Part shown: positions 54,359 to 64,000 of the stretch, piece after piece
Layout: each line of letters starts with the position of its first letter
Numbering within the stretch: the stretch's first letter is position 1
Assembly (NCBI GenBank): GCA_048213135.1
Contig: PS015022.1
Span: forward strand, 333,004-397,003
Direction of reading: 5' to 3'
DNA: 64,000 nt
From: Reclinomonas americana ATCC 50394
Taxonomy: Eukaryota; Jakobida; Jakobea; Jakobida
Made by a program: the position numbers and the translations under genes
Notes under the pieces: generated by a model
Database searches by the model: none
Seen by the model: the letters and a program-made list of their open reading frames with translations, nothing else
Told to the model about the DNA's origin: nothing

Positions 54359-55698
54359 ATGGAGCTGGAGGCGGCCATGGAGGAGGCCGGCGTCATGTTT
54401 TGTCGCCGATTCACCTCCTCCAAGCCCGCTGGTGTGCCCAAGAAGACCATCAACCCAGTGCCACTTGATCTCCACTTGCACCCGTGTTGGATGGTGCCGT
54501 CGCCTGACCGCGACGAGTCGAAGAGATGCCGCAAGATGAAGGCGCCGCGCAAGGCCATTATCGACATTCTCAATGCGTACCTCGCCTGCCGCCTGGCTGT
54601 GCGACCATTTGCGCGTCTCACCATGCACTCGCCACTGTGGAAGGTGTGTGTGTGTGCGTGTGTCGCCAGAGATGCCCTTTCCTGCCCTCCTGTGTCTCAC
54701 TCTCATGATCACAGGAATTCGTCCGTCGCCACCGCATCACCTCGAGTCGCCGATACTATGACCAGCTGGACTGGATTCTGCCGGCGTCTGCCTTCCCCAA
54801 GGCACCGCCGAGCCAGTCCAAGAAGCGACAAGCGATCGAGGACGACGATGGCGACGACGACGCCGACGACGATGTGGATGCCGCGGAGTCATCCGACGAG
54901 AGTGTGGCCAGCAGCCCGGCGCACCTTATGAACAAGGTGCAAGCCGGGTTGGTCGATGCACGACGCACCATTGCCCTTCCACCTCTGCCGCAACCGCGCC
55001 CGCTTCCAGCACTCCTGCTGCTGTCGTCATCGTCATCGTCGTCGTCGCCCATGAGAGTTCCGGCTTCGGTGGCGCGTCTCCCACTACCACCGCGGGCGAT
55101 CACGGTGTCGTCGTCGACTGTCGTAGCCATGGACCTGGATCCGCTCTCTCGCTCACCATCGGCATCACCACCGGCCGTGTCGAGCTCGGCTGCCCCGCCG
55201 AAGCGTCGCCTGCAACTGGAGATGCGTCAAAAGTTCAACACGTCGTCGTCGTCGTCATCTCCGCCCTCGTCACCATCATCGCCGCCACCACCGCCACCAC
55301 CAACTCCATCAGCAATGGCGACGGCGGCGAGCATGCGAGTGTTGCTGAACTCAGCGGCGGGAATGGAATCCCGGCAACAACAACGACAGCAGCAGCAGCA
55401 GCAACAGCGACAACACCAGTTCGCGGTGCCGTCGTCGTCGACATCGAGTCCCGATCGTGAGCAGTCGAAGCGCATGGAGGAGGACGGAGACGACGAGGAG
55501 TCGCGTGTAATGACCATCCACAGTCGTTCTCCCGCGGGCATTAGTGGCCACGGACACGCTGCGGGTGCGTCGGCGTCGGCCATGCCGAGTGGCGCGCCGA
55601 GAGGCAAGTCGCCCGACAGTCCGTACATTGGCCTGCCGTCTCTTCGCTTGCTCCTCGAGGCGGCACTTTGGCGCGAGAGTGCCGACCCCTGTGCCTAA
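54359..55698 (+). CDS. Orphan protein with conserved-looking N-terminal domain and low-complexity tail
   Basis: Exons 54359-54642 and 54713-55698 (junction LWK-EFVRRH). The first about 140 residues look folded: MELEAAMEEAGVMFCRRF, VPLDLHLHPCWMVPSPDRDE, KAIIDILNAYLACRLAVRPF, SSRRYYDQLDWILP. The remainder is acidic (DDDGDDDADDD), Ser/Pro-rich, poly-Pro and poly-Gln (55375-55415), typical of a disordered nuclear or regulatory tail; a KKRQ basic patch sits at 54820. No family recognised. The frame is open upstream to the acceptor at 54266, so the protein may begin earlier (VTHQGGLPAVATT). Confidence 0.6.
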
Positions 55699-55845
55699 TC
55701 GCCTTCCTACTGTGTGTGTGTTGTTGCTGTCTGTAGTATTAGTGTGCTGCTGTTTGTGTTTGTGTTGCAATCGACGCCTCTTTGATTATGCCAATTGAAG
55801 GGAACTGCGTCATCGATGTATATACTGTTATGGTAGTGGCAATCT

Positions 55846-57406
55846 CTAGTGCTCGAATGCCTGATAGCAGTCGGGATTGGTGGGCACAAACGACTGGGAG
55901 GCGCGTGGGTGCTCGCCGGCATATTCCGTCTGAATTGACGGCGCCTCACGATCGCCTCTGTAGTTTTGCATCAGCATTCGTGTGTACAACTCGCGATACT
56001 CCTCCACTGGTGATTGGTGGCAAGTGAGTGACAACCGGCAGCGACAGCAAAGTGCACACAGGCGATCGTGACGCAACGAGGATCGGGCGACGGATGCCGA
56101 AGGACAACTGTGAAATCGACAATGCATATGATCGATAGTATGAGTACGCTTGTCGCGACAGGGGAATCTCTGCACGGGTTGGCGACGCAACATTGGCGCG
56201 CCTCTGGCAGTTGGCTCCGACGCGGTGCCTCGAGGACGGCCTGCGGGAACAGCTTGTGAAAGGCAGCGTGTACTTTTTTCACCAGTCGCATGATGAGCTG
56301 GTCGTTTTCGAGAACGGCACGCTCGTCGTGGATGGCACTCTGCGTGAAACAAAAAAAGGCGCCGAGACAGAGAAGCCAGTCAACACAACCTGCATGGGCG
56401 GGGGAGGTAGAGTGCGCGGACACAATGATACGCACTCGGAGCATTTGTTCTCGGAAAAACTGACGCGCCTGCTGCTCGAGAAGCGGATTCATGGCTTTCT
56501 CTGCGAACAACTCCATGCTGTCCAGCACCTCCATCGCCAGCTCTGCATTCCAGTGATTAGACACCGCAGTGAGACGCCCCCGTGCCAGCTGGCATGTTAC
56601 TCCACCGGCATCGACAACGAACCTGCCGGCAAGCCCTGTCGCATGAGAGCGACCACGAGCGCATCGCGAGGCATTATTCTCTCGCGCCGCAGTTCATCCG
56701 AGCCGTCCTCATCCTCATCCTCTTCCTCCTCCTCCTCCTTGCCTCGCCTCTCATTGTCCATCTCGTCTGGGTCCTCCCGCTCGTTCTTGCATCGCGACGA
56801 GGCCTCCCTGCCGAGAACCACACCTCGCATCCGCACGGCTGCATCTTGCCGACCGCTCCGCTCGTTGCACTCCGCATTGTCCTCGCCTGCTCTCCTCCTC
56901 CTCATTCGCACGCTGCGGCTGTTGTCGCTCCTGCTGCAGTGGCGTGTAGTGGAAGGCCGCGGCCGCGGCGGCGAGGAATACGAGGGAGAAACCAAAAGAT
57001 CCTCAAAGTTATCGCGATCGGCGTCATCCACGTCGATGCCGGCGCGGCGATGCCCACGGCCGATCGACGATGCTCCCACAGTGGCCCCCAGCACCACATC
57101 ATACGCTCCACCGGCGCCGGCATGCACCAGTGGAGCGTTCCTCTTGGGCGACAGCAGCCCCGACGATGACGCCGACGGTGGAGTCGACGAGGACGCCGAG
57201 GAGGAGCCAATGACAAAGCCCCCATCAGCACCCACACCACTGCTCCCACGCACACGCAGCCGCCTCCGCTTGCCAATCGTCGACGATTCCACAGGCGAGA
57301 GCAGTGGCAACTGACCGTGATCCTCCAACATCGGCAGCAGCGAGTCATACGTCACCAGCAGATCCACCGTCGACGACAGCGTCGGCGTCGATCCACAGCA
57401 ACCCAT
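55846..57406 (-). CDS. MGCC-start dual-acylated protein of unknown function
   Basis: ATG 57406 gives MGCCGSTPTLSSTVDLL: Gly2 with Cys3/Cys4 fits N-myristoylation plus palmitoylation, as in small membrane-tethered signalling proteins. Exon 1 is largely disordered, Ser/Arg-rich and then strongly acidic (EEEEEEDEDEDGSDE at 56720). Later exons are helical: LAMEVLDSMELFAEKAMNPL, LLEQQARQFFREQM, RAVLENDQLIMRLVKKVHAA, and the end SPVEEYRELYTRMLMQNYRG ... CYQAFEH. The first intron is about 60 bp and its phase did not close with the most protein-like downstream frame. Family not recognised. Divergent from the collagen-like gene (190 bp). Confidence 0.6.
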
Positions 57407-57596
57407 GTCGAGGGGGTTGTCTTTTCTCCACGGGACAAAGAAATCCACAAAATATCATTGTCCGCGGCTGTGCTCGCGCGAGATATCTGCTCACCCAACA
57501 CACTTGTGATTTTCTGTGTTGCGCGCACGCGTTGTGTGTTGTGTGTGCGTGAGAGTGCAGAGAAAAGCAAACAACATACACGGTGGAAGTGTGAGG

Positions 57597-60500
57597 ATGA
57601 GGAGAGGCGTGCTGGCAGCGCTGTTGCTGCTGCTGCTGCTGTGCCTGCTTGCTCTGGCCTCGGCTTCTCCGGTTAGGCAAACGTGTTTGTTTGTGTGTAA
57701 GCAACGCAGAGACTTACACACGCTCTGTGCGTGTGTGCGTGTGTGTGTGTGTGTTTGTGCGCGCCAGCTGCTGTCGGATGATGATGCCGATGTGGACCTT
57801 GACACGAGCGTGGACGACTCGTTGGCCGACTTGGACTCAACAACAGCGACGCTTGGCGATGCGAGCGACACTCTTGCCGACAAGGATGTGCTTGATGACT
57901 CGCTGTCCATGGCGCATGCGCTCACAAAGTCAACGCAACGTGAGGCTCGACTCGTGAGCATTCCGTTGAAGGTGCGGATGCACACGCACACTTCATTCTC
58001 TGCGTGCCCGCTCGTGTTGATGTGTGCGCTGCAGCGTCGTGATTTGTCGAGCAAGCTGAATGCTGTTCCGCGAGAGTGCCGTCGCCGGTACCTGCGGTTG
58101 CGCGAGGTGACGGCGCTGGCGCGCACTGTGTGTGCCCATGAGGGTGTGCATAGGCACTCGGACATGGCGGATCCGCTGGGCTCGTCGACCACGCGCCGCT
58201 GTCTGGCGCTGAAGAACCGCGTCGGCTTGCACAAGGAGCTGTTTGCTGACTGCCGGGCCATTGCAGTGCTGGCTCATGCCAATGGTGAGCGTATGTGTGG
58301 GTTTGTTGTATTATCTCCCTGGCGAGCGCTCTAATGTTCCCTCTCTCTCGCGCGCGCGCTCAGCGGATAATGTCAACGATGTGCAAGGTGAGACGCACTC
58401 GGTTGTTGCTCTACGCATGCTCGTCTCGGCGCTGACCTCCCCTGTTTGCTTGTTGCAGTGGAAACCGAATCCGGAGTGGCGAGACGCCATAACAATGGGC
58501 AGCCCCACAAGTCGCGCAAGCAGGTGGAGGCCGAGCGACGCCGCATTCTGGAGGAGCAGGATGAACTCGACATGGCGCACAGCAAGGTGGACAGAGTCGA
58601 TCTGGAGCCACTGACGGCGGCCGCGACCGAATCCAACGCCGGCGACGACGACGTGCTGACCAGCACTCTGCGAAATGCGGAGGACGAAAACTTTGATCAC
58701 CTGGAGCCTGACGATCTCACCGACGACCCCCTCTCGGCCGCATCCTCCTCAGAGGAGGATCTTGGCAGTCTCGACGGCTACAGCTTGGCTGAGCGCGCTG
58801 GCGACGATGCCGATTTCGGTTGCGTCACGCCCCTAGTTCGCCGTTGCAAGAAAACGATGCAGATCGCGCTCACTCTTTCCTCTTCAACGACAACAGGTCT
58901 TGCGGATCCCAGGGGCGGAGCCGATTTCAAAGACGGTGCCGACTTCAAGGGTGGTGCCGATTTCAAGGGCGGTGCCGACTTTAGGGACATGCCTGGCTTG
59001 TCTTCTGGTCGGAATTCCTCTCAACCCTTTGGAGGTACGCACTATGCACTGCCATCGGGTCGTGGCGTGCAAACACACTACTCATCTCCTGTTTCACTGG
59101 TCTCCGTGCAGGCGACTACATGAACGGTGGCCCCCCACGGCCGCCCAAGCCAGTGATTCCGAAGGCGTCGCCGCCGTACGATGTCGAAGCCGGCTGCTCC
59201 GCCACCAACGAGGCCAAGTACGAGCAGAAGCGCACGGAGAAGATCCTGCAGAAGCGCGAGGAGGGCTACGAGCGGCGCACGGAGAAACTGGAGCGCATTC
59301 TCGACCAGGTGCCCTCCGGACCAGTGGAGCTGCCGAGGATCCCACCGCCGGACTATCCGTCGTGCCCGTCACCGAGCAAGATCGCCAAGGAAGCCGTGGC
59401 CAGAGCCAAGGCTCAGTTTATGCTTAGGGCAAAACTCGGCCTGGCCGGCTCCAAGAGCAAGGGCTTCGTTAAGGACGGCTCGCCCCGTCCATGCAACTCG
59501 TTCTGGGACGACAAGAAGAGCGGCGGCAAGGGCGATTCGCTTCTTCGCGCCTTGCGCACCGTGGTGCGTCGTTTGCGCCGCGTTGTGGGCGGCGTGGTGC
59601 AGTCGGCCGACAAGAAGTGCGAGTTCAAGACCAAGGAGTTCCGCCGCAAGCTGTTCAAGCTGGTGATGAAGCGAGTGTCGCTGGTGGCCGACGAGCACGA
59701 CTTGAGCGACGATGTGGTGACGCGTTTGGTGAAGCGCATTGTCAAGCACCTCGAGCTCATCATCAAGCGCAAGATCGCCAACGGCGACATTGAGCTGACG
59801 TGCAAGAGCCAGCCCAAGTCCAAGAGGGCGAGGAAGGCCACGAGGAAGGCTCGTCGCAAGCTGGCCAAGCTGCAGCGCAAGCTGGAGAAGTTGCAGGCCA
59901 AGTGCGAGGAGATTGAGGACGTGGACGAGAGGGACGAGTGCGAGGAGAAGCTGGCGCGTCTGAAGAAGAAGATTGCCAAGGTCCAGGCCAAGATCAAGGC
60001 CAAGGCCAAGGGCAGGGGCACTGGCAAGGGCAAGGACGGGGACGATGACGGCGAGAAGAGGAACAACACGTACTTGCCGGCCGACTCGCCGTGCCATCGC
60101 ATCATTGCCGAGCTGCAGCGCCTGCGTCGCGAAGCCGATACTGCCTGCCAGCACCAGTTGCGCTCGCTGCTCGACGAGGCCAAGTGTCACGAGGCCAAGG
60201 CCAGCATCGGGTTGGGACAAGTTGCGTGCTGTTGCTCTGGCGCACACTTTTGCAAAAAGAATACTGAAGTTGTGTGTTTTGTGCGTGCAGGCCAAGTTGG
60301 CGAAATGCCTTGGCATTCCGGCCAGTGCACTCGGTATGTTTTCTGTGGTTGCAATGTCTTGCTTGCGTGCGTTGCACCTGTCGCTCACCGTGTTGTCCGT
60401 GTGTGTCACAGCTCCGCTGTCTCCTGGCGGTGGCAGGCGATCTGCTGCTGCCGCCGCCGCTGCCGCCGCCGCTGCTGCTGCTCGTGGTGATGCTCGTGGC

Positions 60501-62303
60501 GGCGCACGTGGCGGCGCACGTTTGCCCGACGGGGGTACGGCAAGTGTGCCTGGTCTGCCGGATGCTGCGGGTTGGCCAAACATTCCTGGCTGGCCCAGCA
60601 TCCCGGGTTGGCCCGCTGCCTCCGGTGCTCCTGGTGCGCCCGGTGCTCCTAGTGTTCCTGGTGTTCCTGGCGCGCCTGGTGTGCCTGGCATGCCTGGACG
60701 ACCACTGGCCGCCGACAAGATGCGTGCCATGGGCGCCGTGCAAGCTGCCAAGGTGCAACGTGCCGTCGCCAAGGCCACCAAGTACCAGCGCAAGGCCGCC
60801 AGCTACCAGGCCAAGGCCGCCAAGTATCACGCCAAAGCAGATCGATTGGAGGCAGAAGCTGCGCGGCTGCGTGCTGCCGGCGACGAGAAGGGCGCTCGCC
60901 GACTGGAGCGCAAGGCTCGCCGGTTGCGCAAGAAGGCCAAGCGAGCGGAGCGCAAGGCTGCCAAGTACAGTCGCAAGGCTGACCGTCAGATGGCCAAGGC
61001 CAACCGCTATGCGACTCTCGAGCGCAACGCACAGGCTGCCAGCAACCGCCTGCGCAATCGTTTCGTGTCCCATTTTACGACCCTTTGCACCCACTCTTGC
61101 CTCACATTCATCATTTCAGCCGACTGGCGCGCCACTCTTCCCCCGCCGCCTCCGCCTGGCACCATGCGTCGCCGACTGCCACCGCCACCGCCACCGCGAC
61201 CGGGCACAGATCCGTACGATCAGCCGCCGCCGTACCGTCCACGCGGTTGCCGTCCGCGCGCTAGATGCCCGACACGTGCCGGCTACGCTGCCGCCGGTGC
61301 GCTTTCTGTTTGTCACCATCTCTCTCTCCAATAACCTCTGCTGACCTTTGTGCTTGTACAGCTCGTGCGGCACGTGCCTGGCGCCGTGCTCGTCACCACG
61401 CTCACAAGGCTCAGCAGTTCCGCGACAAGGCGCAGTCGATGCGCCAGTGGGGCCGACTCAAGGAAGCCCGCCGGTTCGAGCGACTGGCAGCCTGTGGCGA
61501 CCGCGCATCCGACATTGCGCGTCAAACGGCCGTGCGGGAGACCGACATGGCGCGCTACCTCGGTTGCCGCATCCCCGGTGAGTTCTATCGCCACAGTTTT
61601 CCTTCAGTGTATTTGTGATTGCTGACACCTTTGGGGGAAAAAGGACGCGGCCCGTACCGCCCGCGTCGAGTGCCGCCGCCGCCACCGCCACCGCCACCGC
61701 GTCAGGTGGCCCGATATGAGCCGCCGCCACCACCACCACCACCACCATTCGCCGACGCCGACTACTACCGCGGCAATGGTGGTCAGTACCGCCGTCGCTG
61801 GCGCCGTTACTCTGGCCGACAAGGGCGCAAGTGCCGACGTGGATTCGGCCGCCGACCTCGTCATGGTGTGTTTGTGTGTTTGTTGCTTGACCTCCTCCCC
61901 TTTCTTTCGACAGCGGTCACTGACACGCGCGCGCGCACATGCAGACAAGGGACCGTATTCTTTTGAGAGTTACCAGCCCACGCACTACTATCACGAGCAG
62001 CCAGCTGGTACGTCGAGCCAGTTCATTGCGTTTCCCTCACCGCTGCGCTTCCTCACCGCGAACGACACAGGTGGCTACAACAACGGCGTCGGCCGTGCCA
62101 ATTACTGTTGCGTGCACTTGCGTCGACACACCATCACATTCTCTGTTTGCTCACTGTTTCCCTCTATCTCGTTTGCCACAGATGGTTTGCCGCCGATGCT
62201 TCACCCTTCAACGTATGCTTGTGTGCCGCGTGTCTCACTCCCTTTTCTTCTTCACACAGACGCGGCCCCACCTGTACCGTACCAGCAACCCGGACGCTGG
62301 TAG
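57597..62303 (+). CDS. Secreted basic coiled-coil/collagen-like structural protein
   Basis: Start MRRGVLAALLLLLLLCLLAL is a signal peptide. Domains in order: acidic segment (SDDDADVDLDTSVDDSLADL), a Cys-bearing helical region (57990-58270), four near-identical G-G/D-A-D-F-K units (58915-58990), a long Lys/Arg coiled coil (KARRKLAKLQRKLEKLQAKC, 59820-60050), an Ala run, then tryptophan-proline repeats (GWPNIPGWPSIPGWPAASG) running into collagen-like Gly-X-Y (GAPGAPGAPSVPGVPGAPGV, 60620-60700), a Lys/Ala coiled coil (KAAKYHAKADRLEAEAARL), and Arg/Pro/Tyr-rich exons to GRW at 62303. At least ten introns. Composition suggests an extracellular coat, lorica or matrix component; that is inference. 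No enzyme motif. Confidence 0.65.
60560..60705 (+). repeat. Collagen-like Gly-X-Y and GWPxIP repeats
   Basis: Coding repeat: three GWP units followed by about ten Gly-X-Y triplets with Pro at most X or Y positions. Too short for a stable collagen helix alone but of the right pattern. Confidence 0.7.
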
Positions 62304-62515
62304 TTCGCTCTGTCGGCCGCCACCTCTCTCTGTTGCTTCCTTTCTCTCCATGCATCTATGATATAAAAAAGAAAGAGGCGGTGGCTAGATAGTGCATTGA
62401 ATGAATGTGCTTATGTGTGATTTCACATTCATATTCGCAACATTTGTTGCGGCGTTGTCTCTATATTTCTCTCTCCGTCAGGCAATATATGATACTACTG
62501 CTGCATCCCCACTGC

Positions 62516-62961
62516 TCACAGTGGTATGCACAGTCGCACCAGCTCGGCTGGCGAACCGGCAGACAAGAGCACCAGGCGACGACGATCGACCTCCGAGGAT
62601 GCATCTGTTGTTGTGCGTATGAAAAGGCAAGCGAGTGAGCATAGGCACAACAAAACAGAGGAAGAGCCGAGTGGACGAGACGCAACGAGAGGGGTCAATC
62701 AGACCCTGCTCGGCAAACTTGTCCACCAGACTCAAGCTTTCACTCTGCGTGAATGAGCCGACGCGCACAATCTGCGCTCCAGGGAACGACTGGGTGGGCG
62801 GAGAAGAACGTGAGTGAATGTCCTTTGTTATCGGTGCACGGCAAGGCCATTTGCGCAACTTGCTTCAGCGACGGCAGCGTCTTTGGCAAGTCCCTCGCGG
62901 TGTACGACGTGGCGGCGAGCACGCTGCCGCGACGCTGTGCGATGGAACGTGAATGAGAAGA

Positions 62962-63013
<52 letters not shown>

Positions 63014-63128
63014 GCTCACCAGTGGGTGGTGGTGGAGGGAGGGAGTCGCGACGACCACTCACGACGACGCGGCGACGCGTGACGTGGCGACGGCCGACCG
63101 GGCGCACCNNNNNNNNNNNNNNNNNNNN

Positions 63129-63173
<45 letters not shown>

Positions 63174-63858
63174 GCTCACCATGGGTGTGGTGAGGAGGGA
63201 TCGCAGACCCATCACGAGCGGCAGCTGACTGGCAGGCACCGGGCGCACAGGCGGCGGGAAGCTGGTCGCGCCCGACATGATTTCCGGCATCAGGTAATTC
63301 ACACTGTCCATGACAACGCCGACCGGCTGCTGTTTCACCAGCGGCAGCAAGCGGCACAGAGCCAGAACAGCAGCCAGTGCATTGTCGCGATGCACAGCAC
63401 CGAGCTCGGCCACGTCCGTCAGAGTCGCAAGCAGGCGCTTCTTGTCGCTATCACGACGGCGCTTCACAATCGCCGCCGACTCCACGTCGGTCTGTGCCGA
63501 GGGTGTCAGATACAAGCGCACAAAGAGCATGCTGTCGACCGCACAACAACGCACCAGCGCAGCAGGCAGTGGAATGGGATTCGCACGCTGCAGCTCCGGC
63601 ACCCAGTGTCGCAACAAACGCAGTGCATCATCGTGCTGCAGGTACCGATCGCCCTCACGCGTCCACGAGTCAGGCGCCTTGACGAGCTCACGCACTAGCA
63701 CACACTCGCGTGAGACCACACAGCGCAGACAGAGAGAACGAAGGTAAGGCCACACCATTCGGCACCGACAACAACAACCACTTTTCATGCTCAGCCTGCG
63801 CCGCCGCAAACGCCAGTGCCACCGACTTGCCACTTCCCTGCGGTCCATCTGCAAGAAT

Positions 63859-63895
<37 letters not shown>

Positions 63896-64000
63896 ACGCA
63901 CTCAGCACACACACATGCACAGAGACAGAGAGAGCTGCATACACACACACACACACACACTCACCAAACACGAGTGGCAAGCCTCCCGAGGTCGTGCGTG
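62516..64000 (-). CDS. DAP3/MRPS29: Mitochondrial small-subunit ribosomal protein mS29 (DAP3), 5' end outside window
   Basis: GTP-binding mitoribosomal protein at the subunit interface. The exon at 63740-63850 gives DGPQGSGKSVALAFAAAQAE then WLLLSVPNG, the P-loop region of DAP3 (GxxGTGKTLSLCH..WLILHIP). The next exon holds VGVVMDSVNYLMPE (Walker B-like, as VAVDGINALWG) and LPLVMGLRSLLTT. Then VLAATSYTARDLPKTLP, AQIVRVGSFTQSESLSLVDK (as [20 protein letters not shown]), and a last exon VDRRRLVLLSAGSPAELVRL ending 62516, matching the DAP3 C-terminus. An intron at 62950-63170 contains (GA)n and a 20-N gap with a suspect duplication. The first exon(s) lie beyond 64000. Confidence 0.85.
62953..63175. 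repeat. (GA)n pair, 20-N gap and suspect duplicated flank in the mS29 intron
   Basis: (GA)n-GCGCATGCTCACCA occurs twice (ending 63022 and 63182). The second continues into real exon sequence; the first continues into TACG-like noise and Ns (63109-63128). Probably the same locus represented twice. Confidence 0.7.
63855..63960. repeat. (CA)n microsatellites in mS29 introns
   Basis: (AC)n at 63859-63892 and 63942-63960 on the plus strand, (GT)n on the coding strand; the first runs to the acceptor of the P-loop exon. Confidence 0.8.

Noticed and set aside
1-64000. CRISPR arrays, bacterial operons, integrons or phage genes
   Set aside because: No evenly spaced direct repeats with spacers and no bacterial gene organisation; the window is intron-rich eukaryotic DNA.
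1-64000. tRNA, rRNA or spliced-leader RNA genes
   Set aside because: No A/B-box cloverleaf, rRNA-like block or repeated SL cassette was recognised by eye; small snoRNAs in introns could be missed.

Overview
Nuclear DNA of a unicellular eukaryote. Nearly every gene is cut by many short GT-AG introns, intergenic spaces are very small (several under 100 bp), and coding DNA is moderately GC-rich. A dynein regulatory complex subunit (DRC8/EFCAB2 type) implies a motile 9+2 flagellum. AP-4 epsilon, NAF1, CGR1, an SmD1-like Sm protein, mitochondrial mS29/DAP3 and a TLC protein are broadly conserved eukaryotic genes. Pmp-type beta-helix repeats joined to a 7TM-like domain are known from free-living protists. 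I cannot name the lineage from sequence alone.

Layout. 1-5.2 kb: 3' truncated di-N-acetylchitobiase (-), seven-blade WD40 protein (+), a Cys-rich protein (-), an orphan (-), and a remnant of a second WD40-gene tail. 5.2-16.7 kb: one giant (-) gene for a Pmp-repeat surface receptor. 16.9-19.1 kb: RLE-type non-LTR retrotransposon fragment, interrupted by two assembly gaps and bracketed by 22-bp inverted repeats. 19.1-22.4 kb: second copy of the Cys-rich protein, then three tiny tandem genes for 40-58 aa proteins with N-myristoylation-like starts, then a degenerate tandem repeat. 22.7-30.1 kb: TLC membrane protein (+), multi-pass patatin-like phospholipase (-), SmD1-like protein (+). 30.2-33.2 kb: protein with two GT31 glycosyltransferase modules (-). 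34.3-41.0 kb: DRC8 (+), FKBP-TPR immunophilin (+), NAF1 (-), small coiled-coil protein (+), CGR1 (-), secreted propeller-like protein (-). 41.1-53.5 kb: large secreted HEAT-like protein (+) and AP-4 epsilon (+). 54.4-62.3 kb: orphan (+), MGCC-start acylated protein (-), secreted collagen-like/basic protein (+). 62.5-64 kb: 5' truncated mS29 (-).

Gene pairs tend to be divergent with minimal spacers (849/921, 38461/38513, 41026/41096, 29558/29715, 57406/57597) or convergent (24271/24340, 30131/30232, 36548/36645, 39047/39079, 55698/55846, 62303/62516). The window has no operon or pathway cluster. The most unusual content is the tandem trio of mini acylation-signal proteins, the dispersed Cys-rich pair, the exon-per-module Pmp receptor and the double GT31 enzyme.

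Quality warning. Nine runs of N occur. Seven of the nine adjoin long (GA)n/(CT)n or (GT)n tracts and are flanked by strings whose bases advance in the order T-A-C-G. These look like pyrosequencing flow-order noise, not biology. Exon junctions given here were read by eye; where the phase did not close I say so.
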